A stretch of 64,000 nt of DNA, from contig BRON01000008.1 of assembly GCA_024345305.1 (NCBI GenBank), positions 620,001 to 684,000 of the forward strand, written 5' to 3'. Origin of the DNA: Mrakia gelida. Its lineage: Eukaryota; Basidiomycota; Tremellomycetes; Cystofilobasidiales; Mrakiaceae. The translations under genes were made by a program, and so were the position numbers. Shown here in pieces: positions 22,522 to 35,981 of this stretch; positions within the stretch are counted from its first letter, which is position 1; each line of letters starts with the position of its first letter. The notes beneath the pieces are model-generated. The model was not told the origin of the DNA, did not search any database, and was given only the letters and a program-made list of their open reading frames with translations.

Positions 22522-23287
22522 TGAAGGAGGAAGGGATAAAGAGATGAGGGTGGTGCTGGTGGCGGTGGTTTAGAGGAAGAAAGGGTTCCAAGGGAACGAG
22601 GGAAGATGGTCAGAGGGCGAGATTCATGCTCTCGGAGAAGACGCCGTCGAACCGACATGATCAGCTGTCTCCTTCCTTTTCTTTCTTCGGCGAGAGGAAG
22701 CAGTGAAAGACGGGAGCAGTGTGCGAAGACGCGAAGTGGCTGACGCAGCGGCGTCGCGAAGGGAGGTGAAGGTGCTTGAGAGTCGAAGGAGGGGAAAGAT
22801 CAAACGCGTCGCGTCAGTGGAAGAGCGAAAGAGGTCGACAAGGTTCTCAGGAGATGCGGGAGATTTTCGACGATAGGCATGCAATATCTAGACTCACCTT
22901 AAGAGCCGAGTAAGAGGATCGAGAGGGTCGAACACCGTCTGAGGAGAAAAGAAAGTCGCTTTCGACGCGTCGAAGCTCGGGGAGGATCAGACTTCACGCT
23001 CGTTCGCTATCCGTCTCGTCCCTGTATCGGGTAGGTTATATGTGTGTACTTTTTGTATAGTTACCTATCTCGCGATAAAGGTCTTCAGCTCGCACGATTA
23101 GATACCTACTCGGAAGGCTCCTCCCTCGTTTACGACTCGACGCGTCGGGAGCTCAAGATCGAAGACAGAACAAGCAAGACCAACGTTCGTTCGAAATACA
23201 GTCATCGAAGATCTAACTATCCATTCCTCCGCCTTTTCCAACCAGATCAGATCTACTAACCTAAAGGTACACGTCCTTTTCCCTCGT
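22522..23287. other. 5' leader of the F-box gene and 3' flank of panB
   Basis: A GTGAGT donor near 22897 and a CTCAAG acceptor near 22785 on the minus strand suggest a spliced 5' UTR for the F-box gene. An upstream ATG there opens only short frames. The stretch 23000-23280 is the downstream flank of panB and is comparatively AT-rich (23035-23070), fitting a polyadenylation region. No gene recognised. Confidence 0.4.
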
Positions 23288-24632
23288 CTACTTCTTCTCC
23301 TCCCCCGCCTCCGCAACAAACCTCTCCCACTCCCCCTTCCCCATCTTGTACGTCTCCTTCCCCTCCTCCGGGAAGCTCCTCTCCCTCACAGCCTTCACAT
23401 ACTCCTCCACTCCCTTCCTCATCTCCCTCCCAACCTCCGCAAACCTCCTCACAAACTTCGGGCCTCCCCCTCCTTCGTAAATCCCCAGCGCGTCCGTCAG
23501 GACGAGCACCTGACCCGAGCACTGGTTCCCCGCTCCAATCCCAATCGTTGGAATCCCACTCCTCTCGGTGATGAACTGCCCAAGCTGAGATGGAATAGCT
23601 TCGAGAAGAAGCGAGCTCGCCCCAGCCTCCTCCAACTCCCTCGCCAACTCCACCAGTTCCCTCGCTCCCTCCGCCGTCCTCCCCTGAACCTTATACCCCG
23701 AGAGAGCCACAGCCCTCTGCGGCGTCAATCCAATATGAGGCATCACCGGAACTCCAATCGACGACAAGTGCCTCACGAGAGGTAAGATCTCTCTTCCTCC
23801 TTCGATCTTGACGCAATCGACTCCTGCCTCCTTGACGAGTCGGATAGCGGAGAGAACGCCTTGTTCGGTTGAGGCCTCGAAGGTCCCAAAGGGCATGTCT
23901 ACGATGAGGAAGGGGGAGCCGGATTGAGGGGTGAGAGGGAGGGAGGTTGCGCGGGTGACGGCTTGGGCGTGGTGGATGATTTCGTTGAGGGTTAGGGAGG
24001 TAGTGGAGGGGTGACCGAGGGAGACTTGGGAGAGGGAGTCACCGATGAGGATTACGTCGATGGAGAGGGGGAGGTTTGGTGAGGAGGAAGGGGGAGTGGG
24101 AGTTGAGGTTGGATCCGAGGAGGCGAGGGGGGAGGGAGGGAGTGTTGAGCTCGACGTCGACGCGGGGTGAGGAGCGTGGAAAGTTGAGAGGAGGAGAGCT
24201 GTAGGGTAGTCGTAGGCTGTCATGACTGTGATAGGGATCTTGCGACGATGGAGTCCTAGGAGATGGGCGAGGGTGACCTTCTTGCGATTGGGGAGGAGAG
24301 GGGAGGAGGACGTCGAGGTGATGGCCGAGGGAACTGATCAAGAGGGACGAAGCGTCGCAGGAAAGGAACCACCAAAGAGTCAGCATCTCCGCACGCAATC
24401 GCCGAAAACAGATGACTGAGATGCTAAGCCCTCTGCTGAAACTTCTGACACTGATCAAGTCGTACGAGGTCGAGAAGGAAGGAGAGAGGATGACTCGCTT
24501 ACCTTGGTCCGGAGGTCTGTAGCTCATCGTTCGTCGTCCCCAGGAAGAGATAGTCCTCGAAGGGATGAACGGAGTCGAAGCTCTGTCGATGAGAGCGATG
24601 AGATGGCGGGGGAGAAGTCTGGAAGATGCCAT
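23288..24632 (-). CDS. panB: 3-methyl-2-oxobutanoate hydroxymethyltransferase (391 aa)
   Basis: Ketopantoate hydroxymethyltransferase makes ketopantoate from 2-oxoisovalerate and methylene-tetrahydrofolate, the first committed step of pantothenate (vitamin B5) and CoA synthesis; the yeast gene is ECM31. Exons 24632-24503 and 24333-23288 join in phase to 1176 nt. Family signatures: KIPITVMTAYDYP, VILIGDSLSQVSLGHPST (Mg-binding DS), PFLIVDMPFGTFE, GVDCVKIEGG, MPHIGLTPQ, LLLEAIPSQLGQ and IPTIGIGAGNQCSGQVLVLTD with the catalytic region. The first exon (MASSRLLPRHLIALIDRAS, Arg/Ser-rich, no acids before residue 16) looks like a mitochondrial targeting peptide, which fits the family in fungi. The strand insertion around residues 90-110 is Ser/Thr/Pro-rich. 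Confidence 0.95.
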
Positions 24633-24979
24633 CTTCTTAATTTTGTCGGGGAGGGAAGGGGGAGAAGGAAGGGAGGAGAATGTGGTTCGAGTTGACCTCG
24701 ACCTCTCGACTTTTTGAATCGACACCCTTCCCCTGATTTCACCGAGCGCTGCGCTCATCCACCGTAGCCTTGACGACCAGAGGAAAAGTGAAACGCAAGA
24801 GAGGGTAGAAACGAGCTCGGATCTGAATTCAGAAGCGTGAAAATCTTCCTCGCCGAGGCCGAACCGAGTGAAGCGACGCGCCTCTCTCCTTCAGGCAAGC
24901 TCGCTCGAATTTCGCTCCTTCTTCATCCCTTCAACCGTCACGACCCCGCCCTCCCTCCTCGCACCTTCTCTCTGTCAAA
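24633..24979. promoter_or_regulatory. Divergent promoter, panB / TRM61
   Basis: 347 bp between divergent start codons. The TRM61 side is pyrimidine-rich (24880-24979). No TATA box or recognised operator is evident. Confidence 0.45.
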
Positions 24980-27279
<2,300 letters not shown>

Positions 27280-27794
27280 CTATGCCCATACTCATGTCTT
27301 TCTTCGCTTCGTCTCGTCGCAAACTTCTTTCTCGACTCGCCTCGTCTTTGTTCTCTCCTTCGGAACTTCCTCTCCCGAACGCGGACTCGACCGCGACGAC
27401 TGAAGCAACATGAAGGTAAACATATAATCAAGTAGTGGGTGTTCGTGAACTAAGCTAGGGCAGGCGAGGGAAGAATGCAAGTGAAGTGAAGTGAGGTCGT
27501 GGGATGAAGATGAAGTGAAGTGCAAGGCAAGGCGCAAAAATAGTGGGTGTAGATGGGGTGTGGTGTGTGGGTCCCGAGAATGAGCGAGACATGTAAAGGA
27601 GTCGAGAAAGATGAAGGGGAGAGAGAACAAAGGAAAGGAAAGGGAGGGCACAACGTCGAGAGGGAAAGGAAACAGAATCGAGAGAGAGAAACTAAACCGA
27701 GAGCCCAGGAGATAAAAGAGAGAGATGAAAATGCTAGTGGGTGGTGAGTAGGTAGATGGGGTTGGTGTCGAAGGGGTGAGGGATGCTCGTTCGC
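27280..27794. other. Convergent 3' flanks of TRM61 and CDC6
   Basis: 515 bp between convergent stops. The stretch 27400-27730 is purine-rich on the plus strand (GAGAGA, AAGGAAAGG), with short direct repeats of AAGTGAAGTGA near 27480-27530. No gene or RNA recognised; likely 3' UTRs of both genes. Confidence 0.45.
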
Positions 27795-30085
27795 TCAGAG
27801 TCGTTCGTCCTCGGGGCAAGTCTCCTTCGCTCTCTCCTCCTCCCTCTTCCTGTTCTCCCTCTGCCTCCCCATCCTTCCTTCCTCCCTTTCCAAGATCCTC
27901 CTCGCCTCCTCCTCCACAACCCCTTCACTCCCGTTCCCAACCAGTCCCTTGACGACCTCCTCTTCGAGGCACGAGAGGTCGATCCTCTTCTCGGTCGCGC
28001 TTCGTCGCTTAGAGGGAGTGAGAGGCGACAAAGCGAGGAGGGCTGAGTCGGAGAGGTTGGAAAGGAGGGTGAGGAAGTCGGAGGGGGTGACGGGGGATAG
28101 GGGAGAGTCGGAGGAAGAAAGGAGGTGGTGGTAGGTTGGGTAGAGAGAGGAGGTGGTGGTGAGGAGGAGGGGTTTGGAGGGCGAAGCGGAGGAGGACGCT
28201 CGGGAGGCCGCGAGGGGAGGAAGGGACCAGGAAATTCGTCGGGAGTGAACGAGGAGGGCTACGAGGATGAGTCGGGACTGGATGTTGAGGGACTTGATCT
28301 TGGAGATGGTGACGGACGAGGGAGCTCGAGCTTTGGCAGGGGAAGCGAGTCCGACCGACGACGACGACGACGAGGCTGCTGGAGCGGGAGCCGACGAGGA
28401 GGAAGAGGTAGACTTGGTCGTAGCGAGAGCTTTGAGGATGTGGGTCATTCCGGCTCGAGGAGCGTCCATGGCGTTGAAGGATTGGAGGTGCTTGTTGATC
28501 TCCATCGCGGCAGGGGAAGATCCGCTCGTCAACCCTGAAGTCACCGCCGTCGCTCCCTTCCCTCCGAGGATTCCAGCCTTGACCAAAGCCTTCTTCCTCT
28601 GCTCTCCCTCGACGAGCTCGATGGCCATCCTGCAGACGTCCAAGCACATCCTGAGATCCCCGTTCTCGGCCTGAACCTTCCTGCTCGCAAGCTCGACGGC
28701 TCGATCCTCAACTCCAGGCGTCGCCGCTTTCCCATCTCCCTCCTCCCTCTCCTCCTCGGGCAGGACGGATCGAAGCCTGGCTCGAACGATGGCTGAGAGA
28801 TCGGTGTTGTTGTAGGCTGAGAAGGGGAGGAGGACGGGTGGAGTCGGGAGGGTGGACAGGTAACGGGTAGGGAAGTCGAGGGAGTTGGCGATGGTGACGA
28901 GATGAAGGTTGGCGTGAGTTGATGGGAGGAGGAAGAGGGTAGTGAGGAGATGCAAAGTGGCTGGAGTTGGCAAGGAGGAGGAAGCCGAGAGGGAGATGAG
29001 GGAGTCGAGTTCGTCGAGGATGAGGATGCTGAGAGAGAAAAACGAAGGAGTAACGACGGGAAGAAGGTTAGACAAAGGGAACGGAGCGTGACGGGTCGTC
29101 CGATGTTGAACGATGAAAAGCGACCACTTAGAAACGAGAAGATGAAAAATTGACAGTACTCACAAGTTGACACCCTTGTTCTTCTTCAATCCGTTCTCAA
29201 GCCATTCCCTTCCACCCTTTCCTGTACCCCCACCGAAGCCAAGAGCTCTCGCGCACCCTTCCCAAACCTCCTTCTCTCCTCCGCTGAGCCCTACGCAATT
29301 GACGGTCCCCTCCCTCCATTCCTCACCCTTTTCCTCGACCCAAGCTCGCACGACGGAAGAGACCAAGGCAGTCTTTCCGGTTCCAGGTTGGCCGGCGACG
29401 TAGATGGTTCGAGAGTCTGAGGAGGCGAGGAAGGATTGAACGGCTGTTCGCTCCTCGGTTCGTCCGACGAGGGGAGGAGTCGAGGAGGAGAAGGTCGTCG
29501 AGCATCGAAGGAGCGAACGAAGGGTGGTGAAGATGGAGGGAGTAGGAAGGGATGCTGAGGGTGGAGTGGATGGGGAAGCTGTGGTAGTAGAGAAGGCGTC
29601 TTCTGAAGCGACTGGGAGGGAGAGAAGGAAGGAGAAGAAGGAAGCGCACACGATCAGCTTGGGCCGCTCCTTCTTCTTCCGCTCCATCCACTAGATTCCG
29701 CCAAGATGAAAAACTTGCTCTCACCTGATTCTGTCCTAACCAAGCTCTTCCTCTTGGGTGCTCCTCCGATACTCCTCTTCCTAGTCAAGGAAGACGCGCC
29801 CTCATCGTCCTTGTCCCCCTCGTCTCCCTCCTCCCTTCGTTCCGGAGCGAGGTTCTCCTTGTTGTTGAAGTAGTCCTCTCCCAACCCACCGAGGCTGGAT
29901 CGAGTCTTCTTGATAGGAGAAGGGGAAGCCATAGACAAGGAGGAAGGGCCAGCGTTGGAAGCGGTAGAGGCAGACGAGACCGAGCGAGGTCGTTTGAAGG
30001 ACGACGAAGAGGGAGGAGTGAGGGCCGAAGCTGGGAGCGAACGAGACGAGGAGGCTCGAGTAATTCGAGTAGGAGTAGACGACAT
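27795..30085 (-). CDS. CDC6: Cdc6/Cdc18 replication licensing AAA+ ATPase (680 aa)
   Basis: Cdc6 joins ORC at origins in G1 and loads the MCM helicase. Exons 30085-29725, 29611-29164 and 29028-27795 total 2043 nt. The N-terminal 120 residues are Ser/Arg-rich with SPIKKTR-type CDK sites and basic clusters (RKRS, PKRKS), fitting CDK control and nuclear import, plus a KEN box (NNKENLAP). Walker A is GQPGTGKT, Walker B is LILDELDSL right at the third exon start, then sensor-like IANSLDFPTRYL. The C-terminal winged-helix part follows SLNIQSRLILVALLV. A Ser/Ala-rich insertion separates the two halves. The protein could in principle be Orc1, but it lacks a BAH domain and its size fits Cdc6. An ACGCGT box lies about 240 bp upstream. 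Confidence 0.9.
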
Positions 30086-31072
30086 GCTGGAGAGGAGAAG
30101 GGCGAAGGGATAGAGAGAAGGAAGGGAGGGGAGGGGGGAGGGGGGGATGGTGGATGGGAGGGAGAAGGAAGGAAGGGAAGGGAGAGGAACGATGAAATCG
30201 ACTCCCTGCTCCGCGCGCGTCCAAGCCATCTCTTCCTCTTCCCTTTTGTTCAACGAGCAAACCTTCAATCGCTTCCCTTTTTCGCACACTTTTCTCAGCT
30301 CCTCCCTTGAAGAACATCAAAAGACGCGTAAAGAAACCTCGACATGTATACTTTTTTAGTAAATCGAGCGAGAGAAGGCATCAAAAAGGGAACCCTTCGA
30401 TCGCAATCCTCCGTCTCACTCTTTCCCTTACAAGCTCATTTAAATCCGACAACGTGCCTGGAAGGGACGCGTTCAGGCTCGTCCTGGGAGGGAAGGCATA
30501 GTCTCACTCGGAACTGAGCAAAAGAAGGACGTGCTTGACGTTCGTGGTTGGGAAAGCTCGCGTTGAGGAGAAGTTTCATGAACGAGAGCTCGACGCGTCG
30601 CGGTCAGAGTTTGAACGACCAGGTCCCGAAGGGCAACCTTTCAGAGGGACCCTTCCCTTTGATCAACAAAACTGCGCTGTGTGCGCAGTCGAGTGATACA
30701 AAGGCTTTTGAGGAGAAAGCTGGTCAAGGGAACCCAACTTCTGCAAGGCGTCGAGGCAAAGCACGACGCGTCGCTCGATCTCGATTCATCCGTCGAGTCT
30801 CCCTTCTTTCCGCCCGCACTCGGACTCTACAAAGGCAGTGTGGTGCAGCTAAAAGAGAGTCTTGACCCTCTTCTTTCTCGCCAAGTCGAGTTCGGGGGAA
30901 GGCATCGTAGAGAGCGCGGCGTTCAGTAAAGAAAGAGGTCCGAGGAGAAACGAGGCAGGAAGCAGCTTGGAGGGAGAGCCTGACGACGAGCTGTCAAGAT
31001 ATTTAAATCGATGTCAGTCAGAGGGTATGGAATGATGATCAGTCGCGAGCCCGAAGAGAGGGACGAACGAGT
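30086..31072. other. Upstream region of CDC6; no gene seen
   Basis: 987 bp between the CDC6 start and the stop of the next minus-strand gene. ACGCGT, the MCB-like core bound by MBF in other fungi, occurs near 30324, at about 30594 (CGACGCGTCG) and near 30768. Since the same word is common in introns across the window, its promoter role is uncertain. Open frames here have no recognisable protein character and no RNA gene was seen. Confidence 0.4.
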
Positions 31073-31904
31073 TCACGCGTCGTGATCAGTGTACTCGGTT
31101 GTGACGTCCGAGAAAGGAGCGAGCGTGGGCTTCATCTCTCCTTGGAGGACGATCTTCTCGAGGAGGGACTCGCTGTGGGGTACCAGGAAGCGAGACGAGA
31201 GCGAGAAGGTCAGCTTCGGTAAGGGGAAAGAGGATCGAAGATGAAGTGGACGCGACGGGCTCACAGAGTCGAGAGTCGCGACGAGATGTTCGAGAGCTCG
31301 GGGTCTTTGACGATCTTGGATTCGGCAGGTTTCTTGGAGGCTAGAAGGGAGAGCTGAGATTCCCTGAACGAAGAACGAGAAAATGAAGAAGCGAGACGCG
31401 GGTCAGCTTTCCCTTCGCTGAAAAAAGGGAGAAAGCGAAGCGTCTGACGAACTCACATCTTCGACAGTCGATCAGCCAGCTTCTTGATCTCAGCGTCCTG
31501 CTCTTTCGTAGTGACTCCAGTATCCTTCCAGATCGTCTCCATATCTCGAGCCGTAGCTGAATACCCCTTGGTATCCGAAAGCGCGTCGAGAGCAGGAGAA
31601 GAACGCATCTGTCCCTTCTCGGACGGGATCTCCAGCTGGCTTAAAGATCGGAGGATGGAGTAGATGATTTTGATGGGACATTTACGGGCAAAGGTGGAAA
31701 GCCTCTGAGGTGTGGAACAGACGTGGTAATCGGTGCAGGTTAGGAAGCGATGATACCTCGAAGACGCCTCGTAGAATCGAATGGATGGATCTGACTCACA
31801 GGCTGACTCCCTTGAAGGAGGACATCGTAGAGTCGAAGAAGCAGATCAATGTCCAAGTCGAGAAGACCGTAGGCAAGCTTGTCTGCAGGGGTGGGAGGGG
31901 GCAT
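31073..31904 (-). CDS. Small helical/coiled-coil protein, unknown (183 aa)
   Basis: Function not recognised. Exons 31904-31800, 31704-31457, 31363-31265 and 31172-31073 splice to 552 nt with phases 0, 2 and 2. The protein starts MPPPTPADKLAYGLLDLDID and has a helical N-terminal half (LLLRLYDVLLQ, IIYSILRSLSQLEI), a linker with DTKGYSATARDMETIWK, then a heptad-like coiled coil (EIKKLADRLSKMESQLSLL) and a second short helix (LESLLEKIVLQGE). The size and helix pattern would fit a subunit of a small complex such as a kinetochore or trafficking complex, but no family signature is visible. The regular splicing and steady codon use argue that the gene is real. Confidence 0.65.
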
Positions 31905-32212
31905 TGCTGAGATGGCGAGAACGGTGAGGACGAGGGACGATGAGAGTTGGGAGTGGACCCGTATTCTCCCTTCACCCTCTCCAGATGTCACCCTCATTTC
32001 TCATCCATCTTCTCCCTTTCCACTCGGAGAAAAGGCTCGCGTGAGGGTGAACGAACGCGTTTGCTTTCACGCGTTTGCTTTCCTGTCGTCTCGTCTCTTT
32101 TCCTCTCCCATCAGGCTCGAAACTCACTCAAAACACGATCACCTCCAAGTTGTACCACTCAGACCAATCGTCATGCTCTTCTCTACGACCCGAATACTCC
32201 CAAACCTCCAGC
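31905..32212. other. Spacer between two minus-strand genes
   Basis: 308 bp containing the promoter of the small coiled-coil gene and the 3' flank of the sulfurtransferase gene. An exact repeat ACGCGTTTGCTTTC occurs twice within 32056-32082. Nothing else recognised. Confidence 0.4.
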
Positions 32213-33595
32213 TCAATCCTCCCCAGTCGCAATCTTCGACTCTGTCCTCTGCGCGTACCCCGTCCAGCTCTCATCGTAGATCGAGCTCTCGACTCCGAGT
32301 CGGTTCAGAGCGAGCCAGATGGTAGCCTGCGCGTATACGAGAGCAGCAGAGTGTCGGTCAGTATCGACGAAAGAGAGCGAGAACGACGACGACGGCGACG
32401 CAAGGAAAGGGAAAGAGAGGACACGAACAGCAGTCATTCCCGACCCGCACGAGGCGATAACATGCTTCTTTCCAGCAAACACAGCATCAGCGTCCTTCCC
32501 AAGGATCTCGTTCAGCTTGTGCTTCAACTGAAAGTTGTTACCCAGAGCGAACGAAGCAAAGCAAAGGTCAGCGTCGACTCGTCTCTCCTCTTTCTCCCTC
32601 GCTCTCCCCCGCCCAAGCACGAGCTCGAAGCAACTCACCTCCTCATCCTCCAACAACTTCCCATCCCTCACCAGCTCCGAGAAAGGCAAGCTCTTGGATC
32701 CAGGAATGTGTCCCGAAGGAAGTCCAGGTCGAGGTTCGGGAGCTTCTCCCGTGAATCGAGGGTGAGCTCGCGCGTCGAGAACGAGGGAGGAGGTGGATGC
32801 CTCGGAGGAGGTTGCTTGGAGGGAGTTGGAGACGATGGATTCGTAGGGGAGGGTGGCGTTGGGAGTGATGTGGTCGGGGGTGGGATAGTTCTCGGGCTGG
32901 GAGAGAGACGAACGAACGAGAGAGGGAGGAGAGAGGTGAGCTCGACGACTTCAAGAAGAAAGATGGGATGCGAGCCAGTTGGAGGCGAAGCTCACCTTGA
33001 AAGGCGAAGGTTGCCCATGCTCAAGCTCGAATCCCTCAGCCTTCCATCGGGGAAGACCTCCCTGCAGGACAGAGATGTTTTGGTGTCCGAAAGTCGAGAA
33101 GGTGAAGGCGGCTCGAGGAGCAGAGAAGATGCCCGCCGTGTCGTAGATGACCACGGGCTTCTCGCTGGAGATACCGAGACGAGCTGGAACGCAGATGGGA
33201 GGGAAGATCAGATGCTGCTCTATGAGATAGATATGAAGCTAGAGCTCACAAGCTGCTCGAGCGAAGACCTCAGCGCTGGGAAGCATATGCTTGAGTCCGA
33301 GAGGATGAGAGGATGCGACCTCGTCGAGATCAAAGAACCGAGCTCGAGGGATTCGCTCCTTGACGTAGTTGTCAGGTCCAGAGACGGGAGAGCCAGGCAC
33401 TGATTGAGAAGACCAAGAGAGCCATCGAGTCAGCGAGAAACACGAAGAACCGAGGAGGGAAGGAGAGATGAAGCTGGAGAGGAGACGGAGGAAGGAGAGG
33501 TGAAGCTCACTGTGCCAGCTGGCGTCCACGACTGAGACCGTCTTGGGGAGAGCCAAAAGCTGAGCAGGGCTGATGAGGTTGATCCTGGGAGGCAT
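32213..33595 (-). CDS. 3-mercaptopyruvate / thiosulfate sulfurtransferase (297 aa)
   Basis: Two-rhodanese-domain enzyme that moves sulfane sulfur from 3-mercaptopyruvate to thiols or, like yeast Tum1, to the tRNA-thiolation and Moco pathways. Exons 33595-33511, 33399-33250, 33183-32996, 32896-32639, 32527-32429 and 32326-32213 sum to 894 nt. N-terminal (inactive) rhodanese: VSVVDASWH, GHIPGA-like ERIPRARFFDLDEVA, VVIYDTAGIFSAPRAAFTF. C-terminal (active): LVLDARAHPRF, GHIPGSKSLPFSEL and the loop ASCGSGMTA with catalytic Cys254; the CGSG(V/M)TA loop is the mercaptopyruvate type rather than the CRxG thiosulfate type. A GTTCGT donor directly follows the loop. An intron acceptor just upstream of the ATG suggests a spliced leader that could encode a longer mitochondrial form. 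Confidence 0.92.
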
Positions 33596-33924
33596 ATCGA
33601 AAGACTGTGAAAAGGTCGGGTTGAAGGGTCGATGAGCAGTGAGAGTTGAGAGGGAAGGAGATGTCCGGGATGAAAAGGTCGAGGTCGATGAGCACGTCAG
33701 TTCGCAAACAACGGCCGCTTCTGCATCGTCAGTCACCTCTGAGGGGAAATATGTTCATGCGATCTCGGAGCTAGGAGAGTCGGCAGTCTCGAAACAAGCG
33801 ATTTCTCTTGAGAGTTTGGAAAATAAAGGCAGTCACGCCCAGGGAAGCGAGCCCTCCTCGCTCGAGCTCATCCGACGAGCTCCTCCCTCCCAACTGCATC
33901 TCCCCTCCCCCCTTCCTGCTTTCG
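33596..33924. promoter_or_regulatory. Divergent promoter, sulfurtransferase / MYND gene 1
   Basis: 329 bp between divergent starts. The sulfurtransferase side contains a TTTTCACAG acceptor close to its ATG, so part of this region is probably transcribed as a spliced leader. No other element is recognised. Confidence 0.4.
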
Positions 33925-35643
33925 ATGAACTCACCGGCGGACTATCTCCGAGTGGCCAAACTACCAACTCCTCGACAACTCAGTGAAGCTCTAGGAGTGG
34001 ACGATCCCTCGTCCAAGAAGTACCTCACCATCTTCGCCACTGACGAGAGACATCGTTGGGCGACGAGTGCTTCCCTCGCAAAGGCTCGGGAGTTAGATTC
34101 AAACAGTCCGTTCTGGGTGAGTACTTTTGATATGTCTTCTAGCTTGAAGGCGTCAGTTCGGTGTGAGGGAGAAGCGAGAGGAAGCACGGACGAGGGAAGG
34201 GAAGGGAACGCGAGCTCGGTCCTCCCTTCCGCTTCCTTCTTTCGCGTCGGATCACGGTCGCACGAAGACGTCCACGAACTCCGGACCTTGTGAGGTGGAA
34301 GATAGGACGGTTCCGGACTTCTCAGAGCTGGTTTTTACTCTTCAAACATCTTCTATACGATGTACGAACAACACGAGCTGACCGCTCCTGTCTCTCCGTC
34401 TTCTCCAAACCAGAACGAGTTCGCCTCCCTGTACCTTCCCACTTTTATTCGAGCTTGGAGGGAGGTCACCGAACCTATCGAGGGAGGCATTCGCTTCATG
34501 CACGACTCTGTCCTGAGCAGGATCGTTCGAACGGGAGCGTTCGCGACCTACCTTCGAACCCACCCCGACGCGCACGACCTCTTCCCTTTCATCGTCAAGT
34601 ACTTCGGAGAACGAGCACCTTGGTACGAGTGGCTCTTGCAGACAGTAAGTCTGACGTCGCTCTGAACGTGGTCGCGGATCTCGCTCGCGTCTCTACTCGA
34701 CGCCTCTCGTCGATGCTGACTGCCTCGCTCCCTCCCCTCCTTCTTCGTCCTCTCAGGAAAGCATGACAGCCACCTGGAGACTCTATGACACCCTCGAAGC
34801 TTCCCTCCACATCATCCTCCACGGCTCTTCTCCTCACTCCCAAGCCTCCCTCCACGTTCCTCAACGCTCCTCAGCTCTCTCCCTCGCCAACAAACTCAAA
34901 GTCCTCGTCGACCGCTTCCAGGAGGATCGGAGGACGAACGCTCCAGCTCTCAAGAAGGTCGCTGGTGACTATGGTGGGGAACACCTGAAGATCATCGAGA
35001 AATCGATGCCGATGTGCATTCTACTCGAAGGGTTTTTGAGGGGAGAGAGGGCGAGGTCGGAGGAGGAGACGAAGAAGCTTTTGGATGAGATCCGGTCGAG
35101 GTTGGAGCTGAAGAAGGGGAGAGCGGTGCTGGTTTGGACGGATTGCTCGTCCGTCCTGAAGGGTGGGTGTAGGAAGTTGAAGGAAGGAGAGGAACTGTCT
35201 GCTTGTGCCAAAGTGAGTTTGCTTTGCGACGCGTCTCGCTTCTCCTCGTCGTCTTCGCGTGCTGACCTCTGCTCCTTTCTTCAGTGCATGTCTGTGAGGT
35301 ACTGTTCTCCCGGTGAGTCTTGAATTCCAGCTCCTTCGCGGTCCGTGAAACGAATAGTTGACGGAACCGAACGCGCTGACGGACGACAACCTGATCTCTT
35401 TCTTCGTTCTTTCTGGGTTTTCCTCGCAGAGCATCAACGCGCAGATTGGAGTCGTCACAAGAAAATATGCTTCGTTCCGAGCTGGGACACCCGGAAACGA
35501 GGTTAGCTCGCTCATTTCCTCGTCGCGTTCATGTTTCCTCGAGCTCGAAGTTGACGAACGTCTTTGCGCTTGCTTTCTCGCGTCGAACAGATCCCCCTCC
35601 TCCTGTGGACTCGTACATACCCGTTCAAGAGGACCTGGACTGA
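33925..35643 (+). CDS. MYND-type zinc-finger protein, tandem copy 1 (343 aa)
   Basis: Six exons, 1032 nt: 33925-34116, 34414-34644, 34757-35212, 35285-35312, 35430-35501, 35591-35643. The N-terminal 270 residues are a helical domain of unknown role (PTPRQLSEALGVDDPSS, LYLPTFIRAWREVTEP, THPDAHDLFPFIVKYFG). The C-terminus is a variant MYND finger: DCSSVLKGGC, then ACAKC, YCSPEHQ, and DWSRHKKIC. Two departures from the consensus are clear: the first pair is spaced C-x8-C instead of C-x2-C, and the usual Cys of YCSxxCQ is His. The downstream copy has the same changes, so they are conserved, and His can still bind zinc. MYND fingers mostly bind protein partners. Partner and pathway are unknown. 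Confidence 0.78.
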
Positions 35644-35981
35644 AGATAGTCTTCATGATTTCGCTCGGCGTCGCATCCGTACTCTTTAACTTGGATAGCA
35701 CGTCCTGAATCGGCGTGAGACGACGCGCGTGAAGGGAGAACGGAGGGCAAGTCTGAAGCCTGGAACTTGAGTTTATCGTGGCCATTTCTCTCTCCTTCTG
35801 CTGCCTTCGAGCTCGACTGTCCTGAAGAAGAAGTGGAGGAAACCTCGCCGTCGTCATGGATTCTTCTCGAAAAGCAACAAACGCGACTCGTTTCGTTCGG
35901 CCTTCTCTCGACTCCAACCAGATCGACCCTCGTCCGCTCCTTCTCCTCCTCTTCCCTCCATCCAGTCACCCATGTTCGCGA
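35644..35981. other. Spacer between tandem MYND genes
   Basis: 338 bp that should hold the end of copy 1 and the promoter of copy 2. A low-complexity open frame crosses it into copy 2 in the frame that becomes coding only after the frameshift at about 36082. No other feature recognised. Confidence 0.4.

Noticed and set aside
27460..27540. Short direct repeats (AAGTGAAGTGA) as a CRISPR-like or satellite array
   Set aside because: Units are short, irregular and not separated by uniform spacers; a simple purine-rich 3' flank fits.
28009..28647. Alternative minus-strand frame inside CDC6
   Set aside because: Overlaps the Ser/Ala-rich insertion of the real frame; composition artefact.
32056..32082. 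Exact repeat ACGCGTTTGCTTTC as target-site duplication of a mobile element
   Set aside because: The copies are almost adjacent with no element between them and no inverted repeats.
32075..33403. 442-codon plus-strand frame over the sulfurtransferase gene
   Set aside because: Reverse-strand shadow of a six-exon gene with an active-site CGSGMTA loop; the shadow protein is Arg/Ser/Glu-rich and shows no motif.
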